Assembly: GCA_036563895.1 (NCBI GenBank)
Contig: DATCLN010000080.1
Span: forward strand, 1-11,939
Reading direction: 5' to 3'
Length of the DNA stretch: 11,939 nt
DNA from: ZCTH02-B3 sp036563895
Lineage (GTDB): Bacteria; Bacillota; Bacilli; Paenibacillales; Paenibacillaceae
Below the pieces are notes generated by a model that was not told the origin of the DNA, did no database searches, and was given only the letters and a program-made list of their open reading frames with translations. The translations under genes and the position numbers were made by a program. Below are positions 1 to 6,746 of the stretch, piece after piece; the first letter of the stretch is position 1; every line of letters starts with the position of its first letter.

Positions 1-251
1 CTACCGTGAACTGCGGGCGCTGGGGGTACCGGAACACTTCGTCCATATGATGGCGAACTCACGCCGGGGGCCATGGGAGATGTCCCGCAACCTGAACAAC
101 GCCCTTGACACCCGATATTTTCAGGCGCAAGGGCTGGTCAGGATGCTTGAATGTTACTTGGCATTTCGTTAACTCTTCGGAACCGCCTGGTGCGGACCCG
201 CATGCCAGGTGGTGTGAGAGGACGGGGGCTAGCCGCCCCCTTCTACTCGAT
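1..251 (+). mobile_element. 3' end of a group II intron (class C-like)
   Basis: The left edge is the tail of a group II intron: the last codons of its maturase (2-172), then domains V and VI. Domain V is a hairpin with arms 182-190 and 205-213 (nine pairs, one G-U) capped by a TGCG/CGCA helix; its CGC near the base fits the catalytic triad of class C introns. Domain VI has arms 224-229 and 235-240. Its lower stem pairs 216-222 with 241-248 and leaves A245 bulged, as expected for the branch-point adenosine. The intron should end at about 251 in GAT, matching the usual AY end. The 5' part lies outside the window. Class assignment is inference from the triad and from the maturase ending without an endonuclease domain. 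Confidence 0.88.
2..172 (+). CDS. ltrA: Group II intron reverse transcriptase/maturase, C-terminal fragment
   Basis: This is the last 56 codons of an intron-encoded protein that starts before the window. The peptide contains SRRGPWEMSRNLNNALD followed by YFQAQGL, a C-terminal signature of LtrA-type maturases from bacterial class C introns, in the region beyond the reverse transcriptase and thumb where the DNA-binding domain lies. The protein stops about 35 residues later with no zinc-finger or HNH endonuclease, typical of class C proteins. Such proteins assist splicing of their own intron and reverse-transcribe it into new DNA sites. The TAA stop is only a few bases before domain V, the normal arrangement. 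The truncation is due to the window edge, so activity cannot be judged. Confidence 0.87.
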   Translation, partial: YRELRALGVPEHFVHMMANSRRGPWEMSRNLNNALDTRYFQAQGLVRMLECYLAFR

Positions 252-275
252 TGTCCGCCAAACGATCACCGGCCA

Positions 276-509
276 TCAGCTGAACGGAGTCTCGGACACC
301 TTGATCGAATCGGTCGGGCAACCGTCCAGGGCATCCTGCAAATCGTCGTAAAGTTCCTCCGGAATTTCCGTGATCCCCCGGTTGTCGTCTCCGCCGTAGA
401 TGACATGCGCCAGGCCTTCGTCATCATAGTCGAAAATATCCGGAGCCGACGCGCCGCAAGCTCCGCAAGCGATGCAGGTGTCCTTGTCCACGCGCACGAA
501 TTTTGCCAT
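276..509 (-). CDS. fer: Ferredoxin, single [4Fe-4S] cluster
   Basis: A 77-residue acidic protein that closely follows the Bacillus Fer family (about 82 residues). Three cluster ligands lie in CIACGAC (C12, C15, C18) and the fourth is C64, followed by proline in the usual CPTDSIKV context. There is no second cluster motif, so it carries one 4Fe-4S centre. It is a soluble low-potential electron carrier; in Bacillus such proteins donate electrons to cytochrome P450s and desaturase-type enzymes (family knowledge, no partner is visible here). The ATG at 509 has a strong Shine-Dalgarno site, AGGAGGG (519-525), nine bases upstream. It has its own promoter between itself and dinB. The 3' end is odd: only 24 bases separate the stop from the group II intron, and no terminator lies in between. 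Confidence 0.95.
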   Translation of the reverse strand: MAKFVRVDKDTCIACGACGASAPDIFDYDDEGLAHVIYGGDDNRGITEIPEELYDDLQDALDGCPTDSIKVSETPFS

Positions 510-575
510 GGGAATTGACCCTCCTAAAGATTCCTTCGCAGAGCGAGGCTCAGGAAAACAGTTCTCTCCGTGTTC

Positions 576-604
576 ATATTAATACAACCCGCTCAGAATA
601 TCAA
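576..604 (-). promoter_or_regulatory. Sigma-A-type promoter of fer
   Basis: Reading the minus strand, TTGATA (604-599) and TAATAT (581-576) are separated by exactly 17 bases, each one or two mismatches from the sigma-A consensus. The region is AT-rich against a GC-rich background. Transcription would begin near 569, giving a leader of about 60 bases before the fer start codon. This makes fer independent of the dinB transcript upstream. Confidence 0.75.
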
Positions 605-623
605 ACGAAAAAAAAGATCATAT

Positions 624-1874
624 TCATTCTTCATCGTCCCCGTTCTCCGGATCCGCCCCGCCGGACTCGAGCAGACCGGCGGAAAACAGGGCTTTTTCGC
701 CGTATTTGTCCCGCAGCCTGTCCATCACTTCGGACAATTTTTCCCGCCGGAACATCTCCCGATACCGGAACAGATCGAGCTGCACAGGGGTGTCGTTTCG
801 GGGGGACAGTCCCTGCAGGGTCACGCCGAGCAGGCGCACCGGCTTTCCTTCCGCCCAGTGGCGCTCCATGATCCGGCATGCCGCCCGGTAGACGTCGCCG
901 GCCGCGTCGGTGGGCTGCTCGAGGGTTTCCGCGCGGGTGATGGTGCGCATGGACGGGTCGCGGATGGCCACCTGTACCGTTTTGCACAGCATTCCCTGCC
1001 GCCGCAGCCGGCGCGTCGTCTGATCCGCCAGCTGCAGCAGCACCCGCCGCCATTCCCGGGCTGTTGTCAAATCCCGCGGCAGCGTGGTGGAATGTCCCAC
1101 CGATTTGGCGGCCTCGCGCTGCGGCCGCACCGGCGAATCGTCCAGCCCGTGCGCGGCCCGCTTCATCCACGAACCGTAGACGCCAAAGCGTGCGACCAGC
1201 AGACGCTCGTCGGCGGCAGCCAGTTCGCCGATGGTGCGGATGTTCAGCCGGCGGAGCTTTTCCGCCGTCTTGGGGCCGACCCCGTGCAGGGTGTCGCACG
1301 GCTTGTCCCAGAGCAGGCGCGGCACGTCCCGCCGCCGCAGGATCGTGATGGCGTCGGGCTTGCGCATGTCCGAAGCCATCTTGGCCAGCAACTTGTTCGG
1401 CGCGATGCCGATGGAGCAGGGCAGGGACAGCTCGTCCCGGATGCGGCGCCGGATTTCCCGGGCAATTTCCACGGGCGTCCCGAATTGCCCGCTGCCGGTG
1501 ATGTCCAGGTAGCATTCGTCGATGGATACCGCCTCGACGAGAGGCGTGTAATCGGAAGCAATCCGCAGGAAAGCGCGGGAATAGGCCTGATACAGCCTGA
1601 AATCGGGCCGGATGAGGATCAGCTCCGGGCAGGCCTTCAGCGCTTCCCGCACCGTCATGCCCGTGCGCACGCCCCGGGCGCGCGCCTCGTAGGAGCTGGT
1701 CACCACCACCCCGCGTCGCCGCTCCGCGTCTCCCGCGACGGCGGTGGGCTTGCCGCGGTATTTTTCCGGCTCGACGGCGGCGTGGACGGAGCAGTAGAAC
1801 GCGTTCATGTCGATGTGCAAAATGACGCGCCGAGCCGGACGCCCTTCGCTTTGCCCGTCCGGTTGTCCGCCCAT
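624..1874 (-). CDS. dinB: DNA polymerase IV (Y-family, PolY1/YqjH type)
   Basis: A 416-residue Y-family translesion polymerase, close in length and sequence to B. subtilis YqjH. The catalytic carboxylates are in HIDMNAFYCSV (D22) and SIDECYLD (D119, E120). Y27 sits at the steric-gate position that excludes ribonucleotides. GIAPNKLLAKMASD and the helix-hairpin-helix HGVGPKTAEKL mark the palm-thumb region. The little-finger domain fills roughly residues 245-360. Near the C-terminus QLDLF is a canonical beta-clamp binding motif, so the protein should be recruited to the replication fork. It would extend past damaged or misaligned primer ends with low fidelity. The ATG at 1874 follows a purine-rich AAAGGGGGG (1881-1889). 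No LexA box (GAAC-N4-GTTC) is seen upstream, so SOS control is not supported. Its upstream region contains the dyad array at 1979-2149. Confidence 0.96.
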   Translation of the reverse strand: MGGQPDGQSEGRPARRVILHIDMNAFYCSVHAAVEPEKYRGKPTAVAGDAERRRGVVVTSSYEARARGVRTGMTVREALKACPELILIRPDFRLYQAYSRAFLRIASDYTPLVEAVSIDECYLDITGSGQFGTPVEIAREIRRRIRDELSLPCSIGIAPNKLLAKMASDMRKPDAITILRRRDVPRLLWDKPCDTLHGVGPKTAEKLRRLNIRTIGELAAADERLLVARFGVYGSWMKRAAHGLDDSPVRPQREAAKSVGHSTTLPRDLTTAREWRRVLLQLADQTTRRLRRQGMLCKTVQVAIRDPSMRTITRAETLEQPTDAAGDVYRAACRIMERHWAEGKPVRLLGVTLQGLSPRNDTPVQLDLFRYREMFRREKLSEVMDRLRDKYGEKALFSAGLLESGGADPENGDDEE

Positions 1875-1978
1875 GCCGGTCCCCCCTTTCTGCGCCTTCG
1901 AAACGCCTCCGGTATCGGAAAAAGCCGGCTAATCTGCGGCGAAGAAACGCGGCGGGCTTAGATTTGAGATTTGCATGA

Positions 1979-2149
1979 TAATCAAAAAATCGACTACAAC
2001 CCTTGGCAAGAAGCACGAAATGGAAGATTATAGTCAAAAATCGACTATTTGGCCGCATGTCCGAAGTCGGAAGCCACATTTTAGTCGAAAAACCGACTAA
2101 ATCCAAAATCAGGGGGTTCGGGACTCCATTGTAGTTAAAAAATTGACTA
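1979..2149. repeat. Array of four phased 18-bp imperfect dyads
   Basis: Four copies of a short inverted repeat lie at 1979-1996, 2031-2047, 2082-2099 and 2132-2149. On the plus strand the general form is TAGTC, five or six A, then a few bases and GACTA. Their GACTA arms begin at 1992, 2043, 2095 and 2145, so the period is 51, 52 and 50 bp, close to five helical turns. The intervening 34, 34 and 32 bp are unrelated. Copy 3 (TAGTCGAAAAACCGACTA) extends the stem by a matched G-C pair, and copy 4 keeps full pairing as RNA through two G-U pairs. Copy 1 has one mismatch. On the minus strand each copy runs on into a similar AATG-like tail. The function is unknown: tandem operator, small hairpin series or decayed repeat element. 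Confidence 0.8.
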
Positions 2150-2369
2150 TAACTTTGCACCGTGAATGTGCCATGAGGTTTCCGCCGAGCCCGCGTTTCG
2201 GTTCCCGGGCCCGGATCTGCGCCGTTTATGAACCGCTCCGAAATCCATTATATCCCGACCCTTCCCGACATCACAGCCCCAGCCGCATCATCGGGTTCCT
2301 CCGGACCCCAACCGGACCCCGGCGTTGCGAAAGCTTTTTGGCAATTCTCTAAACAACAGTACATGTTCA

Positions 2370-2378
2370 TGCTATAAT
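2370..2378 (+). promoter_or_regulatory. Extended -10 promoter of cimA
   Basis: TGCTATAAT gives a perfect TATAAT (2373-2378) preceded by the TGn extension. The -35 position 17 bases upstream reads TAAACA and is weak, which suits an extended -10 promoter. Transcription would start near 2385. The strong ribosome site AGGAGGA (2397-2403) follows within about 15 bases, so the leader is too short for a T-box or attenuator. Confidence 0.7.
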
Positions 2379-2414
2379 ATTTGTATTGTCAGCCATAGGA
2401 GGACTGTCGGGTCC

Positions 2415-4019
2415 ATGTCAAGAATCATCAGCATCTTCGACACGACGCTTCGGGACGGAACCCAGGGAGAAGGGGTCAGCCTGACCGTCGAGGACAAGAT
2501 CAAGATCGCCAAAAAACTGGACGCCCTGGGCGTTCATTATATTGAAGGCGGCATTCCGGGCGGCAATGTGAAGGACGCCGAGTTTTTCCGCAGGGCGAAG
2601 GATCTGAACCTGCGCGCCACGCTCACCGCGTTCGGCAGCACCCGCCGCAAGAATTCCGCCTGCGAGCAGGACGCGAACCTGCTCGGGCTTCTGCATTCCG
2701 GCGCCAGGGCGGCGACGCTGGTCGGCAAATCGTGGGACTTCCACGTGCACACCGCTCTCCAGACGACGCTGGAAGAGAACCTGGCGATGATCCGCGAATC
2801 CGTCGCGTTCCTGAAAGGCCACGGGCTGGAGGTCATTTTCGACGCGGAGCATTTCTTCGACGGGTTTAAAAACAATTCCGAATACGCGCTGGCGGTGCTG
2901 AAAGCGGCGCAGGACGCGGGCGCGGACTGGATCGTGCTCTGTGACACAAACGGCGGCGCCCTGCCCGGGGAGATCAGCGAGATCATCACCCGCACCTTGC
3001 AGGAAATCCGCACGCCCATCGGCATCCATACGCACAACGACGGCGAGCTGGCCGTGGCGAACACGCTGGCCGCGGTGGCGGCGGGCGCGCGGCAGGTGCA
3101 GGGGACGATCAACGGCTACGGGGAACGGTGCGGCAACGCCAACCTCTGTTCCATCATCCCGAACCTGCAGCTGAAAATGGGCTACCGCTGCGTGAGCGAC
3201 GAGCAGCTCGCGATGCTGACTTCCGTCGCCCGTTACGTCGCCGAAGTGGCCAACATGCACATGCCGAACAACCAGCCCTACGTCGGCGTGTCCGCCTTCG
3301 CCCACAAGGGCGGCATCCACGCCAGCGCCATTTTGCGCGATCCCAAAACCTACGAACACATTCCCCCCGAACAGGTCGGCAACAAGCGGCGCGTGCTGGT
3401 GTCCGAGCTGGCGGGGCACAGCAACATCCTGTCCAAGGCGCAGGAAATGGGGCTCGACATCCACGACGAATCGACGTCGCGCCGGCTCATCGAGCGCGTC
3501 AAGGAACTGGAACACCAGGGCTATCAGTTCGAGGGAGCCGACGCCTCGCTGGAGCTGCTCCTGCGGGACGCCTGCGGCGAGAACGTGCGGATGTTCAAGG
3601 TGGTCTCGTTCAAAATCATCGTGGAAAAAACGGAAAAGGGCCTCGTCTCGGAAGCGATCGTCAAGATCGACGTCGACGGCCGGGAAGCCTACACGGTCGC
3701 GGAAGGCAACGGCCCCGTCAACGCCTTGGACAACGCCCTGCGCAAGGCGCTGATCCAGCACTTCCCGGATATCCGCAACGTCCATCTGACCGACTACAAG
3801 GTGCGCGTCCTGGACGAACAGAACGCCACCGCGGCCAAGGTCCGGGTGCTCATCGAAAGCTCCGACTTCCGGGAAAAATGGAGCACGGTGGGCGTGTCCA
3901 CCAACATCATCGAGGCGAGCTGGGAAGCTCTGGTGGATAGCATCCGGTACGCCCTCATCGGCAAGGCGAGAAACAGGGTCGCCGAAGCCGAACCGGTGAA
4001 CGGCCTGAGCAACCACTGA
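2415..4019 (+). CDS. cimA: (R)-citramalate synthase
   Basis: A 534-residue enzyme of the isopropylmalate/homocitrate/citramalate synthase family. It condenses acetyl-CoA with pyruvate to (R)-citramalate, the entry step of the threonine-independent route to 2-oxobutyrate and isoleucine. The TIM-barrel catalytic domain begins with FDTTLRDGTQ (R13, D14). HTHND supplies metal ligands H205 and H207, and GYGERCGN ends in N241. FAHKGGIHASA follows in the linker region. From about residue 395 to 520 lies a LeuA-type C-terminal regulatory domain, which binds the feedback inhibitor in relatives. Length and the NVKDAEFF and AFGSTRRKN segments point to CimA rather than LeuA. The start is set by AGGAGGA at 2397-2403; a longer in-frame extension upstream lacks family similarity. 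It appears monocistronic, ending at a strong terminator, with no other branched-chain amino acid genes nearby. Confidence 0.94.
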   Translation: MSRIISIFDTTLRDGTQGEGVSLTVEDKIKIAKKLDALGVHYIEGGIPGGNVKDAEFFRRAKDLNLRATLTAFGSTRRKNSACEQDANLLGLLHSGARAATLVGKSWDFHVHTALQTTLEENLAMIRESVAFLKGHGLEVIFDAEHFFDGFKNNSEYALAVLKAAQDAGADWIVLCDTNGGALPGEISEIITRTLQEIRTPIGIHTHNDGELAVANTLAAVAAGARQVQGTINGYGERCGNANLCSIIPNLQLKMGYRCVSDEQLAMLTSVARYVAEVANMHMPNNQPYVGVSAFAHKGGIHASAILRDPKTYEHIPPEQVGNKRRVLVSELAGHSNILSKAQEMGLDIHDESTSRRLIERVKELEHQGYQFEGADASLELLLRDACGENVRMFKVVSFKIIVEKTEKGLVSEAIVKIDVDGREAYTVAEGNGPVNALDNALRKALIQHFPDIRNVHLTDYKVRVLDEQNATAAKVRVLIESSDFREKWSTVGVSTNIIEASWEALVDSIRYALIGKARNRVAEAEPVNGLSNH

Positions 4020-4045
4020 GCATCCCGAAAACGGAAATGATGAAG

Positions 4046-4078
4046 AAAGCGGCGCTCACAGCGCCGCTTTGACTTTTT
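4046..4078. terminator. Bidirectional terminator between cimA and the TlpA-like gene
   Basis: A perfect 11-bp stem, AAAGCGGCGCT (4046-4056) with AGCGCCGCTTT (4060-4070), encloses a three-base loop. On the plus strand it is followed by TTTTT (4074-4078), suiting cimA. On the minus strand the TTT end of the stem and a T-rich tract at 4045-4034 follow. The stop codon of the minus-strand gene (4058-4056) falls at the loop, so the last codons of that gene form one arm of the hairpin. Confidence 0.88.
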
Positions 4079-4595
4079 GTTCCCATTCCTCCAGCCCGAT
4101 AAGCCGTTCGATCCGCTCCAGGATCACGCCGTCGCGCCCGATGATGAAGCTGACCGGAAACGCGACCACCTTGTAGGCGTCGGTCACCTTTCCGTCTTCG
4201 TCCACCAGCACGGGGAACGGCGGTTCCATTTCGCGCACGAAATCCCGCGCCCCCCGCAGCGTGTCGTACTTGGTCGCATTGACAGCGTAAAGGTCGATGC
4301 GGTCCTTGTACTTTTCGTACAGCGCCTTGAGCTCCGGCATTTCCTTCTCGCAGGGTCCGCACCAGGAAGCCCAGAAATTGACGATGAGGGGCTTGTCCCG
4401 CCGGCCGCCGACGCTGTAGACCTTACCACCGTCCAGCCCCGGCAGCGAGAAAGCGGGGGCGGCTTCGCCTTCCAGCGGGGCGGTCGCGGCGGATTCGGCC
4501 TGCGGTCCGTCGCCGGGCCACTGCCAGACGACGACGGCGATGACGGCCGCAATCGCGCCCAGCAGAATCAACGCGTTTCGTTTGTTCACCGTCAA
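4056..4595 (-). CDS. Membrane-anchored TlpA/ResA-family thiol-disulfide oxidoreductase
   Basis: A 179-residue protein with one N-terminal hydrophobic segment (about residues 8-24), no obvious cleavage site, then a thioredoxin fold on the outer face of the membrane. The active site is NFWASWCGPCEKEMPEL with C79 and C82. The cis-proline region is AFPVSFIIGRDG. This matches ResA and StoA-type proteins, which reduce disulfides in apocytochrome c or spore-envelope proteins. Which role applies here cannot be told, because no ccdA, resBC or cytochrome gene is adjacent. The longest form starts with TTG at 4595, ten bases from GAGGG (4606-4610). GTG at 4589 is an alternative, six bases after a G-run, and would shorten the protein by two residues. 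The stop lies inside the shared terminator. Confidence 0.9.
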   Translation of the reverse strand: MTVNKRNALILLGAIAAVIAVVVWQWPGDGPQAESAATAPLEGEAAPAFSLPGLDGGKVYSVGGRRDKPLIVNFWASWCGPCEKEMPELKALYEKYKDRIDLYAVNATKYDTLRGARDFVREMEPPFPVLVDEDGKVTDAYKVVAFPVSFIIGRDGVILERIERLIGLEEWEQKVKAAL

Positions 4596-4838
4596 CCCCC
4601 CGTTTCCCTCATGATAATGCCTTTGGCCTTTCCTCTATTATTACCAAAACGCGCCGGTCCATGCTACCCGGGCAGGCGCCCTTGCGACGCGGGATTGTGA
4701 ACAACTTCCGACATTTTTAACGGTTGGGCCGGGTTGAACCTGGCCTGATCTTGGTTTGCCTGATTCGACCCAACCCGTGCATGCCGACCCGCGTCAGGGG
4801 GCATCTTACAAGCGGATTGTAAACGGGAGGTCCACGGC
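4596..4838. other. Divergent spacer between the TlpA-like and MFS genes
   Basis: These 243 bases contain the control regions of both genes. For the minus-strand gene, TAATAA (4643-4638) preceded by TGG could be an extended -10; no good -35 accompanies it. TTGTGAACAA (4695-4704) is a short perfect dyad. GCCTGAT occurs twice (4743-4749 and 4758-4764), and CGGGTTG (4730-4736) is mirrored by CAACCCG (4771-4777). None of these has an assignable role. No small gene or RNA was recognised. Confidence 0.45.
4806..4822. promoter_or_regulatory. Operator-like dyad upstream of the MFS gene
   Basis: TTACAA (4806-4811), five bases, then TTGTAA (4817-4822) form a perfect 6+6 inverted repeat. It ends two bases before the ribosome site GGGAGG (4825-4830). 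TTACAA/TTGTAA arms resemble sites bound by MarR- or TetR-type repressors of efflux genes (family knowledge). A repressor here would overlap transcription initiation or the early transcript. No such repressor gene is adjacent; the nearest regulator is the MerR gene downstream. Confidence 0.5.
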
Positions 4839-6131
4839 ATGGCTGCCATCCGTCCGCCGGCCGCCGTCCATCCCCCCGGCGCCGCGGCGCAAGGCGGAAC
4901 CGGGCGAAGCGATGCGGCGGCCAACCGACGCGTCCGGCGCAAAAGCGCCGCCCTGGAATACATTGCCCTGGCGAGCGTCCCCCTGACGCTGGTCCTCGGC
5001 AACTCCATGCTCGTGCCGGTGCTGCCCGCGCTGGCCTGGGAGCTCGGCGTTTCGTCATTCCAGTCGAGCCTCGTCATCACGCTGTTTTCCGTTTCGGCCG
5101 GCCTCGTCATTCCCGTCGCCGGTTACCTGTCCGACCGGCTCGGCCGCAAGCGCGTGATGATTCCGGCGCTCCTCCTGTACGGCGGAGGAGGCATTCTGGC
5201 CGGCCTCGGCGCCGTCTGGCATTCCTACGGCGTGGTGATCGCGGCCCGGGCGCTGCAGGGCGTGGGCGCCGCGGGCACCGCCCCCATCGCCATGGCCCTG
5301 GCGGGCGACCTGTACAAGGACGCGCAGGAAAGCCGCGCGCAGGGGCTCATCGAGGCTGCCAACGGCACGGGCAAGGTGCTGAGCCCCATCGCGGGCTCGC
5401 TGCTGGCCATGATCGTCTGGTACGCGGTGTTCTGGGCGTTCCCGGCGGTGTGTCTCCTGTCCGCGCTGGCGCTGCTGTTTTTCATCCGCGAGCCGCGCCG
5501 GCAGGCGGAGCCCCAGCCCCTCGGGTCCTATCTCCGCTCCGTGGCGGACGTCTTCCGGAGCGACGGCCGCTGGCTCTCCGCGTCGTTCTTCGCGGGGGCG
5601 GCGGCGCTGTTCGTGTTGTTCGGCGGGCTCTTCTTCCTGTCCGAGGTGCTGGAAGATCCGCCGCACCGCATCGACGGCGTCCGCAAGGGGCTTGTCCTGG
5701 CCATCCCGCTGCTGGCCATGGTCGCGGCTTCGCTCATCACCGGCGCCGTGATCCGGAAAAGCGGCAAGCGCATCCGCCTGCTGATCAACACGGGGCTGCT
5801 CCTCATGTCCGCCGCGCTGGGGCTGGCGGTCCTTTTCCACGACCGGCTGTACGTTCTCGTCGCGCTGCTTTCCGCATGCGGCCTGGGCACCGGGCTGGTG
5901 CTGCCCTGCCTGAACACGATGATCACCGGTGCCGTGGACAAGGCAAGGCGCGGCATGGTCACCTCGCTGTACGGAAGCCTTCGCTTTCTTGGCGTCGCGC
6001 TGGGACCGCCCCTGTTCGGCTGGCTGATGGAAGTGTCCCGCCCGGCGGTCTTTGGCTCCGTCTCCGCCCTGGCGCTCGCCGCCTTCGGCTTTGCGCTGAT
6101 GCTGATCAAGCCGGGAGAACGGGTGAAGTAG
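4839..6131 (+). CDS. MFS transporter, probable drug/metabolite exporter
   Basis: A 430-residue polytopic membrane protein of the major facilitator superfamily. The loop after the second membrane segment carries motif A, GYLSDRLGRKRVM, starting at G95. The first half also has ARALQGVGAAGTAPIAMAL, resembling the motif region of the drug:H+ antiporter group. Roughly 12 hydrophobic segments can be counted between residue 40 and the C-terminus, with a cytoplasmic loop near residue 210. It should move a small molecule outward in exchange for protons; the substrate cannot be deduced. The ATG at 4839 is supported by GGGAGG eight bases upstream, yet leaves an unusual N-terminal tail of about 38 Ala-, Pro- and Arg-rich residues before the first membrane segment. 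An operator-like dyad precedes it and a MerR regulator follows, either of which could control it. Confidence 0.88.
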   Translation: MAAIRPPAAVHPPGAAAQGGTGRSDAAANRRVRRKSAALEYIALASVPLTLVLGNSMLVPVLPALAWELGVSSFQSSLVITLFSVSAGLVIPVAGYLSDRLGRKRVMIPALLLYGGGGILAGLGAVWHSYGVVIAARALQGVGAAGTAPIAMALAGDLYKDAQESRAQGLIEAANGTGKVLSPIAGSLLAMIVWYAVFWAFPAVCLLSALALLFFIREPRRQAEPQPLGSYLRSVADVFRSDGRWLSASFFAGAAALFVLFGGLFFLSEVLEDPPHRIDGVRKGLVLAIPLLAMVAASLITGAVIRKSGKRIRLLINTGLLLMSAALGLAVLFHDRLYVLVALLSACGLGTGLVLPCLNTMITGAVDKARRGMVTSLYGSLRFLGVALGPPLFGWLMEVSRPAVFGSVSALALAAFGFALMLIKPGERVK

Positions 6132-6161
6132 TCCGGGGACGGCCCGATTCAAGCATCACGT

Positions 6162-6190
6162 TTGACTGTACGGTTGACGGCGGGTAATAT
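6162..6190 (+). promoter_or_regulatory. Promoter of the merR-yugP operon, with a dyad in the spacer
   Basis: TTGACT (6162-6167) and TAATAT (6185-6190) are separated by 17 bases. An imperfect dyad, ACTGTACGGT (6165-6174, 8 of 10 positions symmetric), overlaps the -35 end and the spacer, where MerR proteins typically bind. The normal 17-base spacing differs from the 19-20 bases of classical MerR-activated promoters, so simple autorepression is more likely than activation by DNA twisting (inference). Confidence 0.7.
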
Positions 6191-6244
6191 AAAAAGGAGA
6201 GTGCGTTCCGACGGAAAGCCTTGCTTGCAGAAGAAGGTGATGCC

Positions 6245-6706
6245 GTGCGCCAAGCATCGGCCGGGCCCGGTCCAAGGCTGTACCGGATTGGCGAACTGGC
6301 GAGGCTGGCCGGGGTAAGCACCCGCACCATCGACTACTACACCGGACTCGGACTCATCAGGCCCGTCAAACGCTCCAAAGGCAACTACCGGCTCTATGAC
6401 GATGAAACGTTGCAACGCATCCGCCGTATTGAACAATTGAAGGCGCAAAAATTTTCCCTGGAAGAAATCCGGGACCATTTCCTGAAACTCCAGCGCCTGT
6501 CCCCCAACGAACTGGTGGAACGCAAGCTGGCCGATTTGCAGATTCACCTGGCGCAGGTGGAACGGGAAGCGAAAGAGCTGGAGGCGGTCCTGGACCACCT
6601 GAAACCGAAGCAGGCCGCCAAGCTGTTCCGAGCCATCTCGCCCCGGACGGCCGCCTGCGTGGAAGCGCTCATGCTTCTGCTCAGCAAGGGCGAAACGATG
6701 CTGTGA
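6245..6706 (+). CDS. MerR-family transcriptional regulator
   Basis: A 153-residue regulator from the GTG at 6245. The N-terminal winged helix begins at YRIGELARLAGVSTRTIDYY (residues 13-32), followed by GLGLIRPVKR and the wing segment NYRLYDDETLQRI. A long helix rich in Glu, Lys and Leu (about residues 85-125) should form the antiparallel dimerisation coiled coil. The short C-terminal part contains a single cysteine and no CxnC metal-binding loop, so it does not look like a mercury, copper or zinc sensor. The GTG is chosen because AGAAGGTGA (6232-6240) lies just upstream; a TTG at 6221 is in frame but has no well-placed site. It sits 113 bases after the MFS gene and 40 bases before yugP, and likely shares a transcript with yugP. 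The ligand is unknown. Confidence 0.9.
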   Translation: MRQASAGPGPRLYRIGELARLAGVSTRTIDYYTGLGLIRPVKRSKGNYRLYDDETLQRIRRIEQLKAQKFSLEEIRDHFLKLQRLSPNELVERKLADLQIHLAQVEREAKELEAVLDHLKPKQAAKLFRAISPRTAACVEALMLLLSKGETML

Positions 6707-6746
6707 CTACGGCAACCCCATCCTCAAGCGGAAGGTGATCATCATT

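Larger units (their letters stand above)
1875..2414. other. Non-coding spacer between dinB and cimA
   Basis: This 540-base stretch between divergent dinB and cimA has no credible gene. From the left it holds the dinB leader and ribosome site, the four-unit dyad array (1979-2149), a GC-rich stretch without recognisable structure (about 2160-2340), and the cimA promoter and ribosome site. Open frames crossing it are low-complexity or pass through the repeats out of register. No tRNA, T-box, riboswitch core or terminator was recognised. A convincing sigma-A promoter for dinB was not found. Confidence 0.6.

Noticed and set aside
570..1961. Plus-strand 463-codon frame antisense to dinB
   Set aside because: Shadow frame caused by high GC content; dinB on the other strand has all catalytic motifs.
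1979..2149. Miniature CRISPR array
   Set aside because: Spacers of 32-34 bp look suggestive, but the repeats are only about 18 bp, differ in every copy, have no leader pattern and no cas genes are present.
631..2160. Long minus-strand frame of 509 codons overlapping dinB
   Set aside because: It is a shifted frame of dinB with Arg/Gly/Ala-rich content, and its upstream part merely crosses the dyad array.
1875..2200. LexA (SOS) box controlling dinB
   Set aside because: No GAAC-N4-GTTC type site was found; only half matches occur.
2325..2414. N-terminal extension of CimA from an upstream ATG
   Set aside because: It would contain the promoter and the Shine-Dalgarno site, and family members begin at the residues coded from 2415.
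2160..2414. T-box or other leader riboswitch for cimA
   Set aside because: The promoter is only about 15-25 bases before the ribosome site, and no T-box sequence or terminator hairpin is present.
2418..4016. Minus-strand 532-codon frame antisense to cimA
   Set aside because: Mirror of cimA codon structure, with no family similarity and Val/Asp/His-rich composition.
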